Notes: generated by a model from the sequence alone, not told the origin. A DNA stretch of 64,000 nt from Mesonia sp. K7 (GCF_003233725.1 NZ_QKQV01000003.1:186001-250000), one strand, 5' to 3'; shown: positions 35,029 through 44,439, counted from the stretch's first letter. A program made the numbers and translations.

Positions 35029-37230
35029 TTATTTTGAGTTTTTATATTCTGCTTCTGTACCGATAAGCTCAAAGTCGAGTTGTCTTTTTACTAGATCGGT
35101 ATTTTTTACTTTCACATAAACTTCGTCACCTAATTGATATACTCTTTTGGTTTTTCTACCTACAATCGCATAATTTTCTTGGTCGAATTCGTAATAATCT
35201 CCTTGAATATCTCTTGTTCGTACCATTCCTTCACATTTATTGGATTCTATTTCTACATAAATTCCCCATTCGGTCACGCCAGAAATTACCCCTAGAAAAA
35301 TCTCATCTTTATGATCTTGCATAAATTTGACTTGCATATACTTGATGGAATCCCGTTCTGCATTGGTGGCAAAATTTTCCATATTACTGCAATGGTTACA
35401 AGCTTTTTCGTATGCTTCTTGTTCTGGACTTGCTTTTTTATCTATATAATCTTGTAACAATCGGTGTGCCATCACATCAGGATAACGGCGAATGGGCGAT
35501 GTAAAGTGTGAATAATAATCGAAAGCCAAACCATAATGACCAATATTATTAGTGCTGTAATAGGCTTTACTCATAGTTCGTACGGTAAGCGTATCTACTA
35601 AGTTTTGTTCTTTTTTACCTTTTACTTCCTTTAAAAGGAAATTTAAAGACGATGAGACAGACTTTCTGTCTTTTAGGTTAAGCTTATACCCAAATTTATT
35701 TACTAAGCTCTCTAAAGAGGCTAATTTATCTTCGTTAGGTTCATCATGACAGCGGTATACAAATGTTTTCTTTGGAGTTTTTTTTCCTATAAACTCTGCT
35801 ACTTTTTTGTTGGCAAGTAACATAAATTCTTCAATGAGTTTATTGGCATCTTCTGAAGTCTTAAAATAAACCCCTATTGGGTTATTAGCTTCGTCTAAAT
35901 GAAACTTTACTTCTACTTTATCAAAAGAAATTGCCCCGTTTGCCATTCTCCGTGCCCTCATTTTTTTTGCGAGTTCATCTAAAATGATGATGGCATCTAC
36001 AATTTCATCGGAAGTTTTGTAAGCTCCTTCTTCTTTTATAGAAATGTCTTTTGGAATATGATTTTGCTTAGTTTCTATTACGTGTTGTGCTTCTTCATAA
36101 GCAAATCGAGCATCACTGTAGGTTACCGTTCTTCCAAACCATTGATCTACTACTTCGGCATCTTCATTGATTTGAAAAACAGCCGAAAAAGTATATTTCT
36201 CCTCTTGAGGTCTTAGCGAACAAGCAAAATTAGATAAAACTTCAGGAAGCATAGGTACCACACGATCTACCAAATAAATAGAAGTAGCTCTTTCAAAAGC
36301 TTCGTCATCAAGAATACTTCCTTTTTGCACATAATGAGATACATCGGCAATGTGAATGCCTATTTCATAATTTCCGCTGTCGAGCTTTTTAAAACTTAGC
36401 GCGTCATCAAAATCTTTGGCATCTTTAGGATCTATCGTAAACGTGAGTGTTTGTCGCATATCACGACGCTTTTTTATCTCACTTTCTTTAATGCTTGTAT
36501 CTATTTTTTTTGCAAAATCTTCTACTACTTTAGGAAAATCTGTGGGTAAACTATTTTCGGCCAAAATGCTTTTCATTTCGGTTTCGTGCTCTCCAGGATT
36601 TCCTATAATTTCAACAATTTTACCTTCTGGAGAATCTGCTCTTTCTGGCCAATCTAGCATTTCTGCAATGACCACTTGCCCAGTTTTTGCTCCTTTGGTA
36701 TTTTCTAATGAAACATAGATGTCGGTATACATTTTTGGATTCTGCATGACCACAAAACCAAACTTATCGTTGAGTTCTAAAATACCAACAAACTTGGTTT
36801 TGTTTCTTTTTAAGACTTCGATAATTTCACCTTCGTTCTTCTTACGCTTAAACACATAAACCTTTACATAATCACCATCGAGTGCTTTTTTTAAAAATTT
36901 GTGAGGTACAAAAATATCGTGCTCTAATTCTTCTACGACGACATAACCATCACCTTTAGAATTCATATCAAGAGTTCCTTCGTAATAGTAAGAAGTACCA
37001 AGTATTTTATATTTTCCTTTACGTACTTCTTGAATGCGTTCTTGTTGAGCTAGGGTAGATAACTCTTTTATAATTCTATTTCTATTATAACTATCGTTTA
37101 CACCTAACTGTGCAGCAATTTGCTTATAATTAAAAAGTTGATCTTTATTTTTCTGAAGAATATGAAGTATTTTAGAGGATAAATCTGCTATACTTTTTCT
37201 TGATTTTTTTTTCTTTTTCTTGTTCGCCAT
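35029..37230 (-). CDS. rnr: Ribonuclease R
   Basis: A 733-residue 3'-5' exoribonuclease. Lys-rich start, winged-helix segment (about 15-75), two cold-shock-like domains, the RNB catalytic domain with FTIDPKDAKDFDDALS (metal-binding D267, D273, D275, D276), YTSPIRRYPDVMAHRLL-type block (here HFTSPIRRYPDVMAHRLL), and a C-terminal S1 domain (EIFLGVISGVTEWGIYVEI). It degrades structured RNA in the cytoplasm. It is the first gene of the pair with the DUF2807 protein; a long A+T-rich gap lies upstream. Confidence 0.96.
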   Translation of the reverse strand: MANKKKKKKSRKSIADLSSKILHILQKNKDQLFNYKQIAAQLGVNDSYNRNRIIKELSTLAQQERIQEVRKGKYKILGTSYYYEGTLDMNSKGDGYVVVEELEHDIFVPHKFLKKALDGDYVKVYVFKRKKNEGEIIEVLKRNKTKFVGILELNDKFGFVVMQNPKMYTDIYVSLENTKGAKTGQVVIAEMLDWPERADSPEGKIVEIIGNPGEHETEMKSILAENSLPTDFPKVVEDFAKKIDTSIKESEIKKRRDMRQTLTFTIDPKDAKDFDDALSFKKLDSGNYEIGIHIADVSHYVQKGSILDDEAFERATSIYLVDRVVPMLPEVLSNFACSLRPQEEKYTFSAVFQINEDAEVVDQWFGRTVTYSDARFAYEEAQHVIETKQNHIPKDISIKEEGAYKTSDEIVDAIIILDELAKKMRARRMANGAISFDKVEVKFHLDEANNPIGVYFKTSEDANKLIEEFMLLANKKVAEFIGKKTPKKTFVYRCHDEPNEDKLASLESLVNKFGYKLNLKDRKSVSSSLNFLLKEVKGKKEQNLVDTLTVRTMSKAYYSTNNIGHYGLAFDYYSHFTSPIRRYPDVMAHRLLQDYIDKKASPEQEAYEKACNHCSNMENFATNAERDSIKYMQVKFMQDHKDEIFLGVISGVTEWGIYVEIESNKCEGMVRTRDIQGDYYEFDQENYAIVGRKTKRVYQLGDEVYVKVKNTDLVKRQLDFELIGTEAEYKNSK

Positions 37231-37381
37231 ATATTTTTTCGTAGGATAACAAAGCTACTTTTATTCAGCTAATTAAAATGAAATTAGTTTGATTCTTTAA
37301 CTAATATTAACATATTTAATACATTTTATAGTGTTTTTTAAAACTTTATAATAAAAATGTTAAAGTTATATTAATATTTTA

Positions 37382-37389
37382 TATCTTTG
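37382..37389 (+). promoter_or_regulatory. Possible -7 box for the 30-aa ORF
   Basis: TATCTTTG matches TAnnTTTG and ends 29 bp before the ATG at 37419. Upstream sequence is too A+T-rich to identify a -33 element. Confidence 0.35.
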
Positions 37390-37418
37390 TTATTTATTAT
37401 CCCTTAATATCCAGCGTC

Positions 37419-37511
37419 ATGATTAGTTCTAAAAAATTACTCTGCGTTTTTATCCTTATATTTCTTCTAGGCTTTCTGATTATTGGTTATCTAGTCTGGC
37501 AATCGCTGTGA
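37419..37511 (+). CDS. Possible 30-aa single-helix membrane protein
   Basis: A short reading frame, MISSKKLLCVFILIFLLGFL... ending WQSL then TGA: two lysines, then about 23 consecutive hydrophobic residues, exactly the form of a small inner-membrane protein. It is the only coding-like stretch in the 850-bp gap between rnr and rpiB, has a good -7 box upstream and more G/C than its surroundings. No Shine-Dalgarno sequence, as is normal in this phylum. It could also be chance in A+T-rich DNA. Confidence 0.4.
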   Translation: MISSKKLLCVFILIFLLGFLIIGYLVWQSL

Positions 37512-38047
37512 TTTTTTCATTTCAATTATTTCGATAGTCACATTATTATTTTTTCTAAATCAGAAATTACATAAAATTACTATCAACAATTATTAATTAC
37601 ATCATTTCTTTTCTTTTAAAAATTTAAAAAAATATTGTTGTTTATAATAGTCTGTGAATTGCGGTAAATTATCATACTATTAAAATTTGATAAATGACTT
37701 ATTAAATAAAATTGACAGTTTTAAGTACTAAATGTTAATTTTAAATACCTAATAAATAAATAATTACTAAACTTATAAACATCTAGTTGATATGTGTATT
37801 CATAAGAAAAAGTTAATTTATTTTAATAAACAAAGCTGTTTATAAATCTAATTTTAATGCTTATAAGTTTTCATTAAAAAGAAATAAAAATATTTTTATA
37901 AATGAGAATTTTTTAGATATGTAAAATTTAGGTTAACGAATTGAAAAATATTCTTAAAAAATAATGACAAACTATTAACATTTAGTGTTAATAACCTAAG
38001 CTTGAAAATCAGAGTTTTAAAAATCTCAATTAACAACTTAAAAAAAG
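37512..38047. other. A+T-rich non-coding stretch
   Basis: About 540 bp with no convincing reading frame on either strand; stops are frequent in all frames. It contains an inverted repeat ATTAACA-TTTAG-TGTTAAT at 37974-37992 upstream of rpiB, which could be an operator or chance. No tRNA or recognisable riboswitch was seen. Confidence 0.6.
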
Positions 38048-38055
38048 TACCTTTG
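38048..38055 (+). promoter_or_regulatory. Possible rpiB -7 box
   Basis: TACCTTTG fits TAnnTTTG, 23 bp before the rpiB ATG at 38079. Confidence 0.45.
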
Positions 38056-38078
38056 TAGAAACCAAAACCCATAAAAAA

Positions 38079-38510
38079 ATGACTATTGCAATTGGTAACG
38101 ATCACGCAGGAACACAGTACAAACAAGCTATTGTAAGCTTTTTAAAAGAAAATAATTACGAAGTAAAAGACTACGGAACCGAATCTTTAGACAGTGTAGA
38201 TTATCCAGATTTTGTACATCCTGTTGCTACCGATGTTTCTAAAAAACAGGCAGATTTTGGAATTGTAATTTGTGGTAGCGGAAACGGTGTTGCGATGACG
38301 GCAAACAAACACCAAGATGTTCGTTGTGCTTTATGCTGGAATAAAGAAATTGTACAACTCGCTCGAGAACATAACAATGCAAATATTTTAAGTATTCCTG
38401 CGCGATATACCGCAGAAGCACAAGCCATAGAAATGGTAAAAGTATTTATAAATACTGCTTTTGAAGGGGGAAGACACCAACGTCGTGTAGATAAAATAGC
38501 TTGTAAATAA
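38079..38510 (+). CDS. rpiB: Ribose-5-phosphate isomerase B
   Basis: A 143-residue RpiB/LacAB family protein: MTIAIGNDHAGTQYKQAI at the start with the substrate-binding Asp-His, VDYPDFVHPVA, and GIVICGSGNGVAMTANKH, in which the catalytic Cys is present (CGSGNG). It interconverts ribose-5-P and ribulose-5-P in the pentose phosphate pathway. Two bases separate it from the CDF transporter gene, and the row rpiB-CDF-GNAT-SulP runs on one strand. Confidence 0.95.
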   Translation: MTIAIGNDHAGTQYKQAIVSFLKENNYEVKDYGTESLDSVDYPDFVHPVATDVSKKQADFGIVICGSGNGVAMTANKHQDVRCALCWNKEIVQLAREHNNANILSIPARYTAEAQAIEMVKVFINTAFEGGRHQRRVDKIACK

Positions 38511-38512
38511 AA

Positions 38513-39421
38513 ATGGGAAACCACCACCATCACGAACATTCTCATCAACACGTCGATGGAAAAAATTTAGGATATTCTATTGTTCTAAATGTGGTGATTA
38601 CCTTAGCCCAAGTTATTGGTGGTTTTGTGAGCGGAAGTCTTTCTTTACTTTCTGATGCACTTCATAATTTTACAGATGTTGTTTCGCTCATTATCAGCTG
38701 GGTAGCTAATAAAATGGCCGGTCGAGAAGCGAGTTATAACCGAACTTTTGGTTATAAAAGAGCCGAAATCATTGCCGCTTTTGTCAACTCGCTTTCTTTG
38801 GTAGTGATTGCCATTCTCATTATCAAAGAAGCAGTAGAACGTTTGATAGAGCCACAAAAAGTAGAATCTAATCTAGTGATTATTTTGGCATTTGTAGCTA
38901 TTTTAGGGAATGGTTTAAGTGTTCTTCTGATGAAAAAAGACAGTCAGAAGAATATGAACATGAAATCGGCTTACCTCCATTTATTAACCGATATGTTAGC
39001 TTCTGTAGCAGTTTTGGTAGGCGGTTTATTGATGAAATTTTACGAAATTTATTGGGTAGATCCTCTTTTATCAATCATTATTGCATTGTATCTAATTTAT
39101 GTGGGTTACGACTTACTAAAATCGAGTTTTAAAGTATTGATGTTGTACACACCAGAAGACATCAAAACTAAGGAAATTGTAAAATCGGTTTGCGAAATTC
39201 CAGAAGTCAAAAATATTCATCACATCCATATTTGGCAACTCAACGAGGTAGAAGTTCATTTAGAAGCCCATATCGATTTTCACGAAGATATATCACTTTC
39301 TAAGTTTGATGAATTACTGGTTTTGATAGAAGAGAAAATCAAGTATTTTGGAATTAATCATATCAATATTCAACCCGAGTTTGATAAACCTGATGCAAAA
39401 GATATCATTGTTCAAGATTAA
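38513..39421 (+). CDS. Cation diffusion facilitator family transporter (CzcD/ZitB-like)
   Basis: A 302-residue protein with a His-rich start (MGNHHHHEHSHQH), six membrane helices, SLSLLSDALHNFTDVVSLIISWVA in helix 2 (the HxxxD metal site, here DALHNFTD) and LLTDMLASVAVL in helix 5, and a C-terminal cytoplasmic domain with HIHIWQLNEVEVHLEAH. It exports zinc or similar divalent ions in exchange for protons. The His-rich N-terminus is typical of zinc members. It is between rpiB and a GNAT gene with 2- and 3-bp gaps. Confidence 0.94.
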   Translation: MGNHHHHEHSHQHVDGKNLGYSIVLNVVITLAQVIGGFVSGSLSLLSDALHNFTDVVSLIISWVANKMAGREASYNRTFGYKRAEIIAAFVNSLSLVVIAILIIKEAVERLIEPQKVESNLVIILAFVAILGNGLSVLLMKKDSQKNMNMKSAYLHLLTDMLASVAVLVGGLLMKFYEIYWVDPLLSIIIALYLIYVGYDLLKSSFKVLMLYTPEDIKTKEIVKSVCEIPEVKNIHHIHIWQLNEVEVHLEAHIDFHEDISLSKFDELLVLIEEKIKYFGINHINIQPEFDKPDAKDIIVQD

Positions 39422-39424
39422 GAC

Positions 39425-39868
39425 ATGTTACAAATTTCAATAAAATCATACCCAGAATTATCTAAAGAAGAACTTTATGAGATACTTCGCTTACGCTCGG
39501 AAGTTTTTGTGGTAGAACAGAATTGTGTGTATCAAGATATCGACAATAAAGATCAAAAAGCGATTCATATTTTAGGGTTGAAGAATAATCAATTAGTAGC
39601 TTACTCGCGTTGTTTTCAACCAGGTGATTATTTTAAGGAAGCTTCCATAGGCCGCGTCGTGGTCAAAGAAAACCAGCGAAAATATGGTTATGGTCACGAT
39701 ATGATAAATGCTTCTATTCAAGCGATTGAAGAAAAATTTCATACCAAAACCATCAAAATATCAGCGCAAACCTATCTCAAAAAATTCTATGAAAGTCATC
39801 AGTTTATACAGGTTGATGAAGGCTATCTCGAAGATGGTATTCCGCACATCGCCATGATTAGAGGCTAA
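39425..39868 (+). CDS. GNAT family N-acetyltransferase (ElaA-like)
   Basis: A 147-residue protein: LYEILRLRSEVFVVEQNCVYQDIDNKDQKAIHILG is the ElaA opening (RxxVFVVEQxCxYxDxDxxD), then the acetyl-CoA loop region IGRVVVKENQRKYGYGHDMINASI (V-x-x-x-R-x-x-G-x-G). The target of ElaA-type enzymes is not known. It starts 3 bp after the CDF gene and is probably co-transcribed with it. Confidence 0.92.
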   Translation: MLQISIKSYPELSKEELYEILRLRSEVFVVEQNCVYQDIDNKDQKAIHILGLKNNQLVAYSRCFQPGDYFKEASIGRVVVKENQRKYGYGHDMINASIQAIEEKFHTKTIKISAQTYLKKFYESHQFIQVDEGYLEDGIPHIAMIRG

Positions 39869-39894
39869 TTCACTTTTATTTGATTAGAAAACTG

Positions 39895-39902
39895 TATTTT
39901 TG
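39895..39902 (+). promoter_or_regulatory. Possible -7 box of the SulP gene
   Basis: TATTTTTG fits TAnnTTTG and is 25 bp before the ATG at 39928. A transcript starting here could not include the earlier ATG at 39880, which supports the shorter protein. Confidence 0.45.
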
Positions 39903-39927
39903 CGCGCTTAAAACGATAAAGACAGTA

Positions 39928-41457
39928 ATGAAAAAAGTACTCAATCTCTTTGATTTTCAACAAAAAATAGATTATAAAATCGAAATTCTAGCTGGATTGA
40001 CCGTTGCTATGACGATGATTCCAGAATCACTCTCTTTTGCTATTCTTGCGGGATTTCCACCCTTAGTAGGCCTATATGCTGCTTTTATAATGGGCTTGAT
40101 TACCGCTATTTTTGGAGGAAGACCAGGACTTGTTTCTGGAGGAGCTGGAGCAACCGTAGTAGTGCTTATTGCTTTAATGAATTCCCACGGTCTTGAATAT
40201 GTTTTTGCCGCTGTTGCCATGGCGGGAATTATACAGATTATTGTCGGTCTTTTTAAGTTAGGAAAATTTATAAGATTAGTACCGCAACCGGTCATGTTTG
40301 GCTTTGTAAATGGTTTGGCAATCATCATCTTTATGTCTCAGTTAGAGCAGTTCAAAACGGTTTTTAACGGTGAAACCGAATGGCTTTCAGGAACACCGTT
40401 ACTCATCATGGGAGCTTTAGTAGCGCTAACGATAGCTATTATTGTGATTTTACCTAAAATAACCAAAGCTGTTCCCGCTTCATTAGTGGCTATTTTAGTG
40501 GTTTTTGGTATCGTTTTAACTTTTGATATCAACACCAAACAAGTTGCCGATATCGCTTCAGTAAGCGGAAGTTTACCGCCTTTTCATATTCCTCAGATTC
40601 CTTTTACCCTAGAAACTTTACAAATTATTCTTCCATACGGATTGATTATGGCTGCGGTAGGACTCACTGAAGGTTTGCTTACGCTTAATTTGGTAGATGA
40701 AATTACCAAAACCAAAGGAAACAGTAACCGTGAGTGTTTGGCACAAGGAGCCGCCAATATTGCCAACGGTTTTTTCTACGGAATGGGCGGTTGTCCGATG
40801 ATAGCCCAAACTTTAGTCAATTTGTCTTCAGGTTCGCGCGCACGACTTTCGGGAATTGTTGCTGCTTTAACGATTTTGACAATTATTTTAGTAGGTGCAC
40901 CCGTAATCGAACTCATTCCAATGGCAGCGTTGACCGGCGTCATGATTATGGTAGCTTTTGGTACGTTTGAATGGGCTAGTTTTAAAGCATTTACCAAAAT
41001 GCCCAAACACGATATATTTGTGATGTTAGTGGTTACTTTAATTACGGTTTTCTTGCATAATCTAGCATTAGCGGTACTAATTGGCGTCATTATTTCTGCT
41101 TTGGTCTTTGCTTGGGAAAGTGCCAAACGTATTCGAGCGCGAAAAAGAATAGATGAAAACGGCGTTAAACATTACGAATTATACGGACCACTTTTCTTTG
41201 GTTCGACCACGGCTTTTATGACCAAATTTGATATCGAAAATGATCCAGAAGAAGTCGTGATTGATTTTGCCGAAAGTAGAATTTCTGATATGAGCGCCAT
41301 CGATGCGGTGAACAAAATTACTGATCGTTACCTCAAAGAAGGCAAAAAGATACACCTCAAACATTTGAGTCCGGATTGTAGGCGATTACTCAAAAATGCT
41401 GAAGAAATCATAGATGTCAATATCATAGAAGACCCTACGTATAAAGTTGTTCCTTAG
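39928..41457 (+). CDS. SulP family inorganic anion transporter
   Basis: A 509-residue protein with about 10-14 membrane helices and a C-terminal STAS domain. LAGLTVAMTMIPESLSFAILAGFPPLVGLYAAFI is the SulP signature near the start, and VVIDFAESRISDMSAIDAVNKI is the STAS core. Members move sulfate, bicarbonate or similar anions. I chose the ATG at 39928 (MKKVLNLFDFQQKIDYK) instead of the one at 39880, which adds 16 residues: the shorter start fits a promoter box at 39895 and the usual short cytoplasmic N-terminus. Confidence 0.92.
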   Translation: MKKVLNLFDFQQKIDYKIEILAGLTVAMTMIPESLSFAILAGFPPLVGLYAAFIMGLITAIFGGRPGLVSGGAGATVVVLIALMNSHGLEYVFAAVAMAGIIQIIVGLFKLGKFIRLVPQPVMFGFVNGLAIIIFMSQLEQFKTVFNGETEWLSGTPLLIMGALVALTIAIIVILPKITKAVPASLVAILVVFGIVLTFDINTKQVADIASVSGSLPPFHIPQIPFTLETLQIILPYGLIMAAVGLTEGLLTLNLVDEITKTKGNSNRECLAQGAANIANGFFYGMGGCPMIAQTLVNLSSGSRARLSGIVAALTILTIILVGAPVIELIPMAALTGVMIMVAFGTFEWASFKAFTKMPKHDIFVMLVVTLITVFLHNLALAVLIGVIISALVFAWESAKRIRARKRIDENGVKHYELYGPLFFGSTTAFMTKFDIENDPEEVVIDFAESRISDMSAIDAVNKITDRYLKEGKKIHLKHLSPDCRRLLKNAEEIIDVNIIEDPTYKVVP

Positions 41458-41478
41458 GATGCTTTCGCGGAAATAAGA

Positions 41479-42222
41479 TTACCACCAAACCACAAAAATC
41501 CGTTCAAAACGAGGCTTGCTTTTTACCCAAATCATCGGTGACCGCTTTTGTGCTAACCAATATTCAATTTCAGGGACAATTTTTTCGAAAGATTTCCAAT
41601 TTTTGTTGAAACTTGGATCAATCATCCAGTCTTTTTTATCAGGAATAAAATAGAGCGCATTTTTATCTAAAGCTTTAATTTCTTTTCGAAGTAAATAATA
41701 GCCTGAAATAGCTTTTGGATGAATAAAATTTAGACTTTCAGTTTTGCGGAAATTACTTGGCAAGAAGAGATGAGCCAAATAACAAACTTGTTGCTTTTTG
41801 ATAGGTTGAGTTATGCCTAATGCTTCAACTCTCTTTAGCGTTGTGGGATGTTGCAAAAGAGGTAATTGCTTTTCTTTGAGCTTAGCCAGTTTTTTATGCA
41901 AGGCATCCTTTCGGTTCGGCCCGATCCAACGATAAAGTTCATTTTTATTAGTATCATCATACAAATAAAACTTATACACCAATTCCAGATGAATAAGTTC
42001 GTTTTGTTGATTTTTAAGGATAAAATCAATTTCACCAATCGTTATTTTATCCTCAATAACTTGAAGGTTTTTGGCAATAACCTCATAGTGTTTTGATTGT
42101 TTGAAAGCAGCTTCCAGATAAGTTTCAGCTTGCTTACCGAGAATCAAATCACATGGTTCACGTTCAACGATAGAAGGATCAATTTCTGCAAAGAAATGGG
42201 TATCCATAAATGAAATATCCAC
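41479..42222 (-). CDS. DUF1853 family protein (possible PD-(D/E)XK fold)
   Basis: A 247-residue soluble protein with EIDPSIVEREPCDLILGKQAETYLEAAFKQS..., GEIDFILKNQQNELIHLELVYKFYLYDD and LYRWIGPNRKDALHKKLAKLKEKQLPLL, which fits DUF1853. The GEIDF...HLELVYKFYL pair has the Asp and E-x-x-x-K spacing of the PD-(D/E)XK nuclease-like fold, but whether it is catalytic is unknown. It is convergent with the SulP gene and follows the S41 gene on the minus strand after the S41 gene's start region is passed on the other side; co-transcription is uncertain. Confidence 0.8.
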   Translation of the reverse strand: MDISFMDTHFFAEIDPSIVEREPCDLILGKQAETYLEAAFKQSKHYEVIAKNLQVIEDKITIGEIDFILKNQQNELIHLELVYKFYLYDDTNKNELYRWIGPNRKDALHKKLAKLKEKQLPLLQHPTTLKRVEALGITQPIKKQQVCYLAHLFLPSNFRKTESLNFIHPKAISGYYLLRKEIKALDKNALYFIPDKKDWMIDPSFNKNWKSFEKIVPEIEYWLAQKRSPMIWVKSKPRFERIFVVWW

Positions 42223-42291
42223 AAAAACTTCCTTAAAAAGACTATTGGTGTTTAGAAAACTCTGATATTGCTGCTGAAACGAAAAAATAAA

Positions 42292-43920
42292 CTACGGCTT
42301 TAAAATTTTCTGGTATTGCGAGTTATTATTGAGTACTTCTACTGCTTTTTTTACTTCGCTGTCATTGTCATAACTATATTGGTACAAGCCTTTTTGATAA
42401 TGGTATCTTTTGATGATTTCTTGGGTAAGTTCTTTTAAAATCTCATCTTTATTTTCATCAATACGCTTTTGTTTTTCCGCTTTTATTTCGTCTAAAATAC
42501 GCTGCTGGTTTTTCTGTAAAATATCCTCAAAACCTTCGTCTTGGCTTACCAAAAGTAGTTTGTTGAGCTCTTGTTCTGTTTGGGTTTCATAAGTAAAATC
42601 TTGTGCTTTTGCGAAAGCTTTGAAAGCTTCAAAATCTTTATCTCCCAAACGGAAGGAATCTAAATTTAACGAAGGATGGGCGTAATAATAGTTGGTGACA
42701 TAATCAAAAATGACCAAATTATCAATCAGGGCATGTGTAATCGGACTCACTTTTGCGGTTTCTATAGTGATGTCTGGCGCAATTCCGCCTCCGTCAAAAA
42801 CGCTTCTTCCGTTGCGGGTTTTAAACTCGTTGTAATCTTCTTGTTTTACCCGAGTGGCTTTTCCGTTTTCATCACGATGCCAATAATCTAAAGACTGAAT
42901 ACATCTTCCGCTGGGTGTGTAATAGCGTGAAATAGTCACTTTCATTTGCGTGTTGTAGGCCAAAGGTTTAAAGCGTTGTACCAAGCCTTTTCCAAAACTT
43001 CTACCGCCAATGACAACTGCTCTGTCTAAGTCTTGTAAACTACCAGAAACTATTTCGCTTGCCGAAGCACTTCTTCCGTTTATCAAAACCACTAAAGGAA
43101 TTTCGGTATCAATAGGAGCTTTTTGGGTTTTAAAAACGAGGCTGTTCGCCTCTATAACCGATTTGGTGTACGTAATGATTTCGCCTTTAGGCACAAAAAT
43201 ATTGACCATATTTACCGCTTCTGTAAGTAAACCACCAGGGTTATCACGTAAATCGAGCATGATTTTTTTAGCCCCTTGTTCTTTGAGTTCTTTTAGGGCT
43301 TGAGCCACTTCAAAAGAAGCACGAGGATTGAATTTTGAAACAACGATGTAACCAACATCATTGCTTTTCAGTTCATAAAAAGGAACGGATTTTTCTCCGA
43401 CACCTTCAAGGGTAACCGTTGTTTTATTGGTTTTTCCTTGGCGGATATAGGTGATTTCCTTTTTGGTATTGGCAGCTCCTTTGAGTAATTCGGTGGGGTT
43501 TTGTTCTAAATCTTTAAGCGAAGTACTGCCTATTTGTATAATCTCATCACCAGGCTTTAAACCCGCTTTATCAGCAGCTAAATTTTCATATACTTCTAAT
43601 ACTTTGAGCTGGTCTTTTTCTGTTTTCAAGTTGGCGCCAATACTAATGTTGTTCCCTATTTTTTCGAGCCTTGCTTGCTCAATTTCTTGTTCGTTCCAGT
43701 ATTTGGTGTAAGGGTCAAGCTCTTCTAGCATGCCGTCGATAGCCGCATTCATCAATCTCGCCGGATTGGTTTGATCGACGTAATTCATGTTGAGCTCTTT
43801 AAAGAAAGACGCAAAAATTTCGAGTTGTTTGGCAATTTCAAAATAATCGGGGTCTAAAGCCTTGCGTGTCGTAAAACCAACGGTAATGACCGCTACAACA
43901 ATGAGGATATACTTTTTCAT
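42292..43920 (-). CDS. S41 family C-terminal processing peptidase
   Basis: A 542-residue protein with an N-terminal signal or anchor helix, a PDZ domain (about 92-160: GANLKTEKDQLKVLEVYENLAADKAGLKPGDEIIQIG), and the S41 protease core with the catalytic Ser286 in NGRSASASEIVSGS and Lys311 in RSFGKGLVQ, 25 residues apart as in Prc/CtpA. The C-terminus is charged and helical. It trims or degrades periplasmic proteins. The next gene upstream on the same strand is rnpA (131-bp gap). Confidence 0.95.
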   Translation of the reverse strand: MKKYILIVVAVITVGFTTRKALDPDYFEIAKQLEIFASFFKELNMNYVDQTNPARLMNAAIDGMLEELDPYTKYWNEQEIEQARLEKIGNNISIGANLKTEKDQLKVLEVYENLAADKAGLKPGDEIIQIGSTSLKDLEQNPTELLKGAANTKKEITYIRQGKTNKTTVTLEGVGEKSVPFYELKSNDVGYIVVSKFNPRASFEVAQALKELKEQGAKKIMLDLRDNPGGLLTEAVNMVNIFVPKGEIITYTKSVIEANSLVFKTQKAPIDTEIPLVVLINGRSASASEIVSGSLQDLDRAVVIGGRSFGKGLVQRFKPLAYNTQMKVTISRYYTPSGRCIQSLDYWHRDENGKATRVKQEDYNEFKTRNGRSVFDGGGIAPDITIETAKVSPITHALIDNLVIFDYVTNYYYAHPSLNLDSFRLGDKDFEAFKAFAKAQDFTYETQTEQELNKLLLVSQDEGFEDILQKNQQRILDEIKAEKQKRIDENKDEILKELTQEIIKRYHYQKGLYQYSYDNDSEVKKAVEVLNNNSQYQKILKP

Positions 43921-43961
43921 TTGTTTAAAATTTTATAGTTTTCTGAAAATGAAGAAACTAA

Positions 43962-43976
43962 TCCCGAATTTCGGGA
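43962..43976. repeat. Short palindrome TCCCGAA-T-TTCGGGA
   Basis: A perfect 7-bp inverted repeat with a one-base centre, in the intergenic space between the S41 gene and rnpA. A near-identical palindrome occurs at 59689-59704. Likely a dispersed flavobacterial intergenic palindrome. Confidence 0.6.
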
Positions 43977-44051
43977 CTGCACATTCAGGAATTCGTAAAA
44001 AAATTTCATCATTTTGGTTGATATGTAATGATCAAATTTTTGATACTCATT

Positions 44052-44423
44052 TCATGACTTTTCTTTTTCTATAAATATAGTTAATAAATCTAGCATTGCT
44101 TTTTCTATTTCTGCATAAGCGAAAACCTTATTTCCCAAATAAATAAACATGATAGCATAGTTTTGATGATTTGGAAGCATTTCTGCTTTGTTTTTACGGT
44201 AAACCTCCCTTAGTCTCCGCTTGAGCTTATTTCGTGTTACAGCAAGCTTAAAAGCCCTTTTAGGAACCGAAAAAGCAACTTTAGGTAAATGGGTGTCTTT
44301 ATTTTCTATAGGGACGTACAATAACTTTATCGGAAACTTTTTGAGGCTTTTTCCTTCTTCAAAAAGCTGCTCGATTACTTTTTGGTTCGTGAGTTTTTCT
44401 ATTTTAGGAAAGCTTTGTCGCAT
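44052..44423 (-). CDS. rnpA: Ribonuclease P protein component
   Basis: A 123-residue basic protein. It has the RnpA signature KRAFKLAVTRNKLKRRLREVYRKNK (about 54-78) after KVAFSVPK, and a final hydrophobic strand-helix part. With the RNase P RNA it removes 5' leaders from tRNA precursors. In many bacteria rnpA sits beside rpmH near the origin; here rpmH is not adjacent, and the neighbour is the S41 protease gene, an arrangement I recall in other flavobacteria. Confidence 0.93.
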   Translation of the reverse strand: MRQSFPKIEKLTNQKVIEQLFEEGKSLKKFPIKLLYVPIENKDTHLPKVAFSVPKRAFKLAVTRNKLKRRLREVYRKNKAEMLPNHQNYAIMFIYLGNKVFAYAEIEKAMLDLLTIFIEKEKS

Positions 44424-44439
44424 GGGCTAAAGATAAAAA

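Noticed and set aside
39880-39927. Longer N-terminus for the SulP transporter
   Set aside because: A -7 box at 39895 lies inside this stretch and the extra 16 residues are not family-like; the start at 39928 is preferred.
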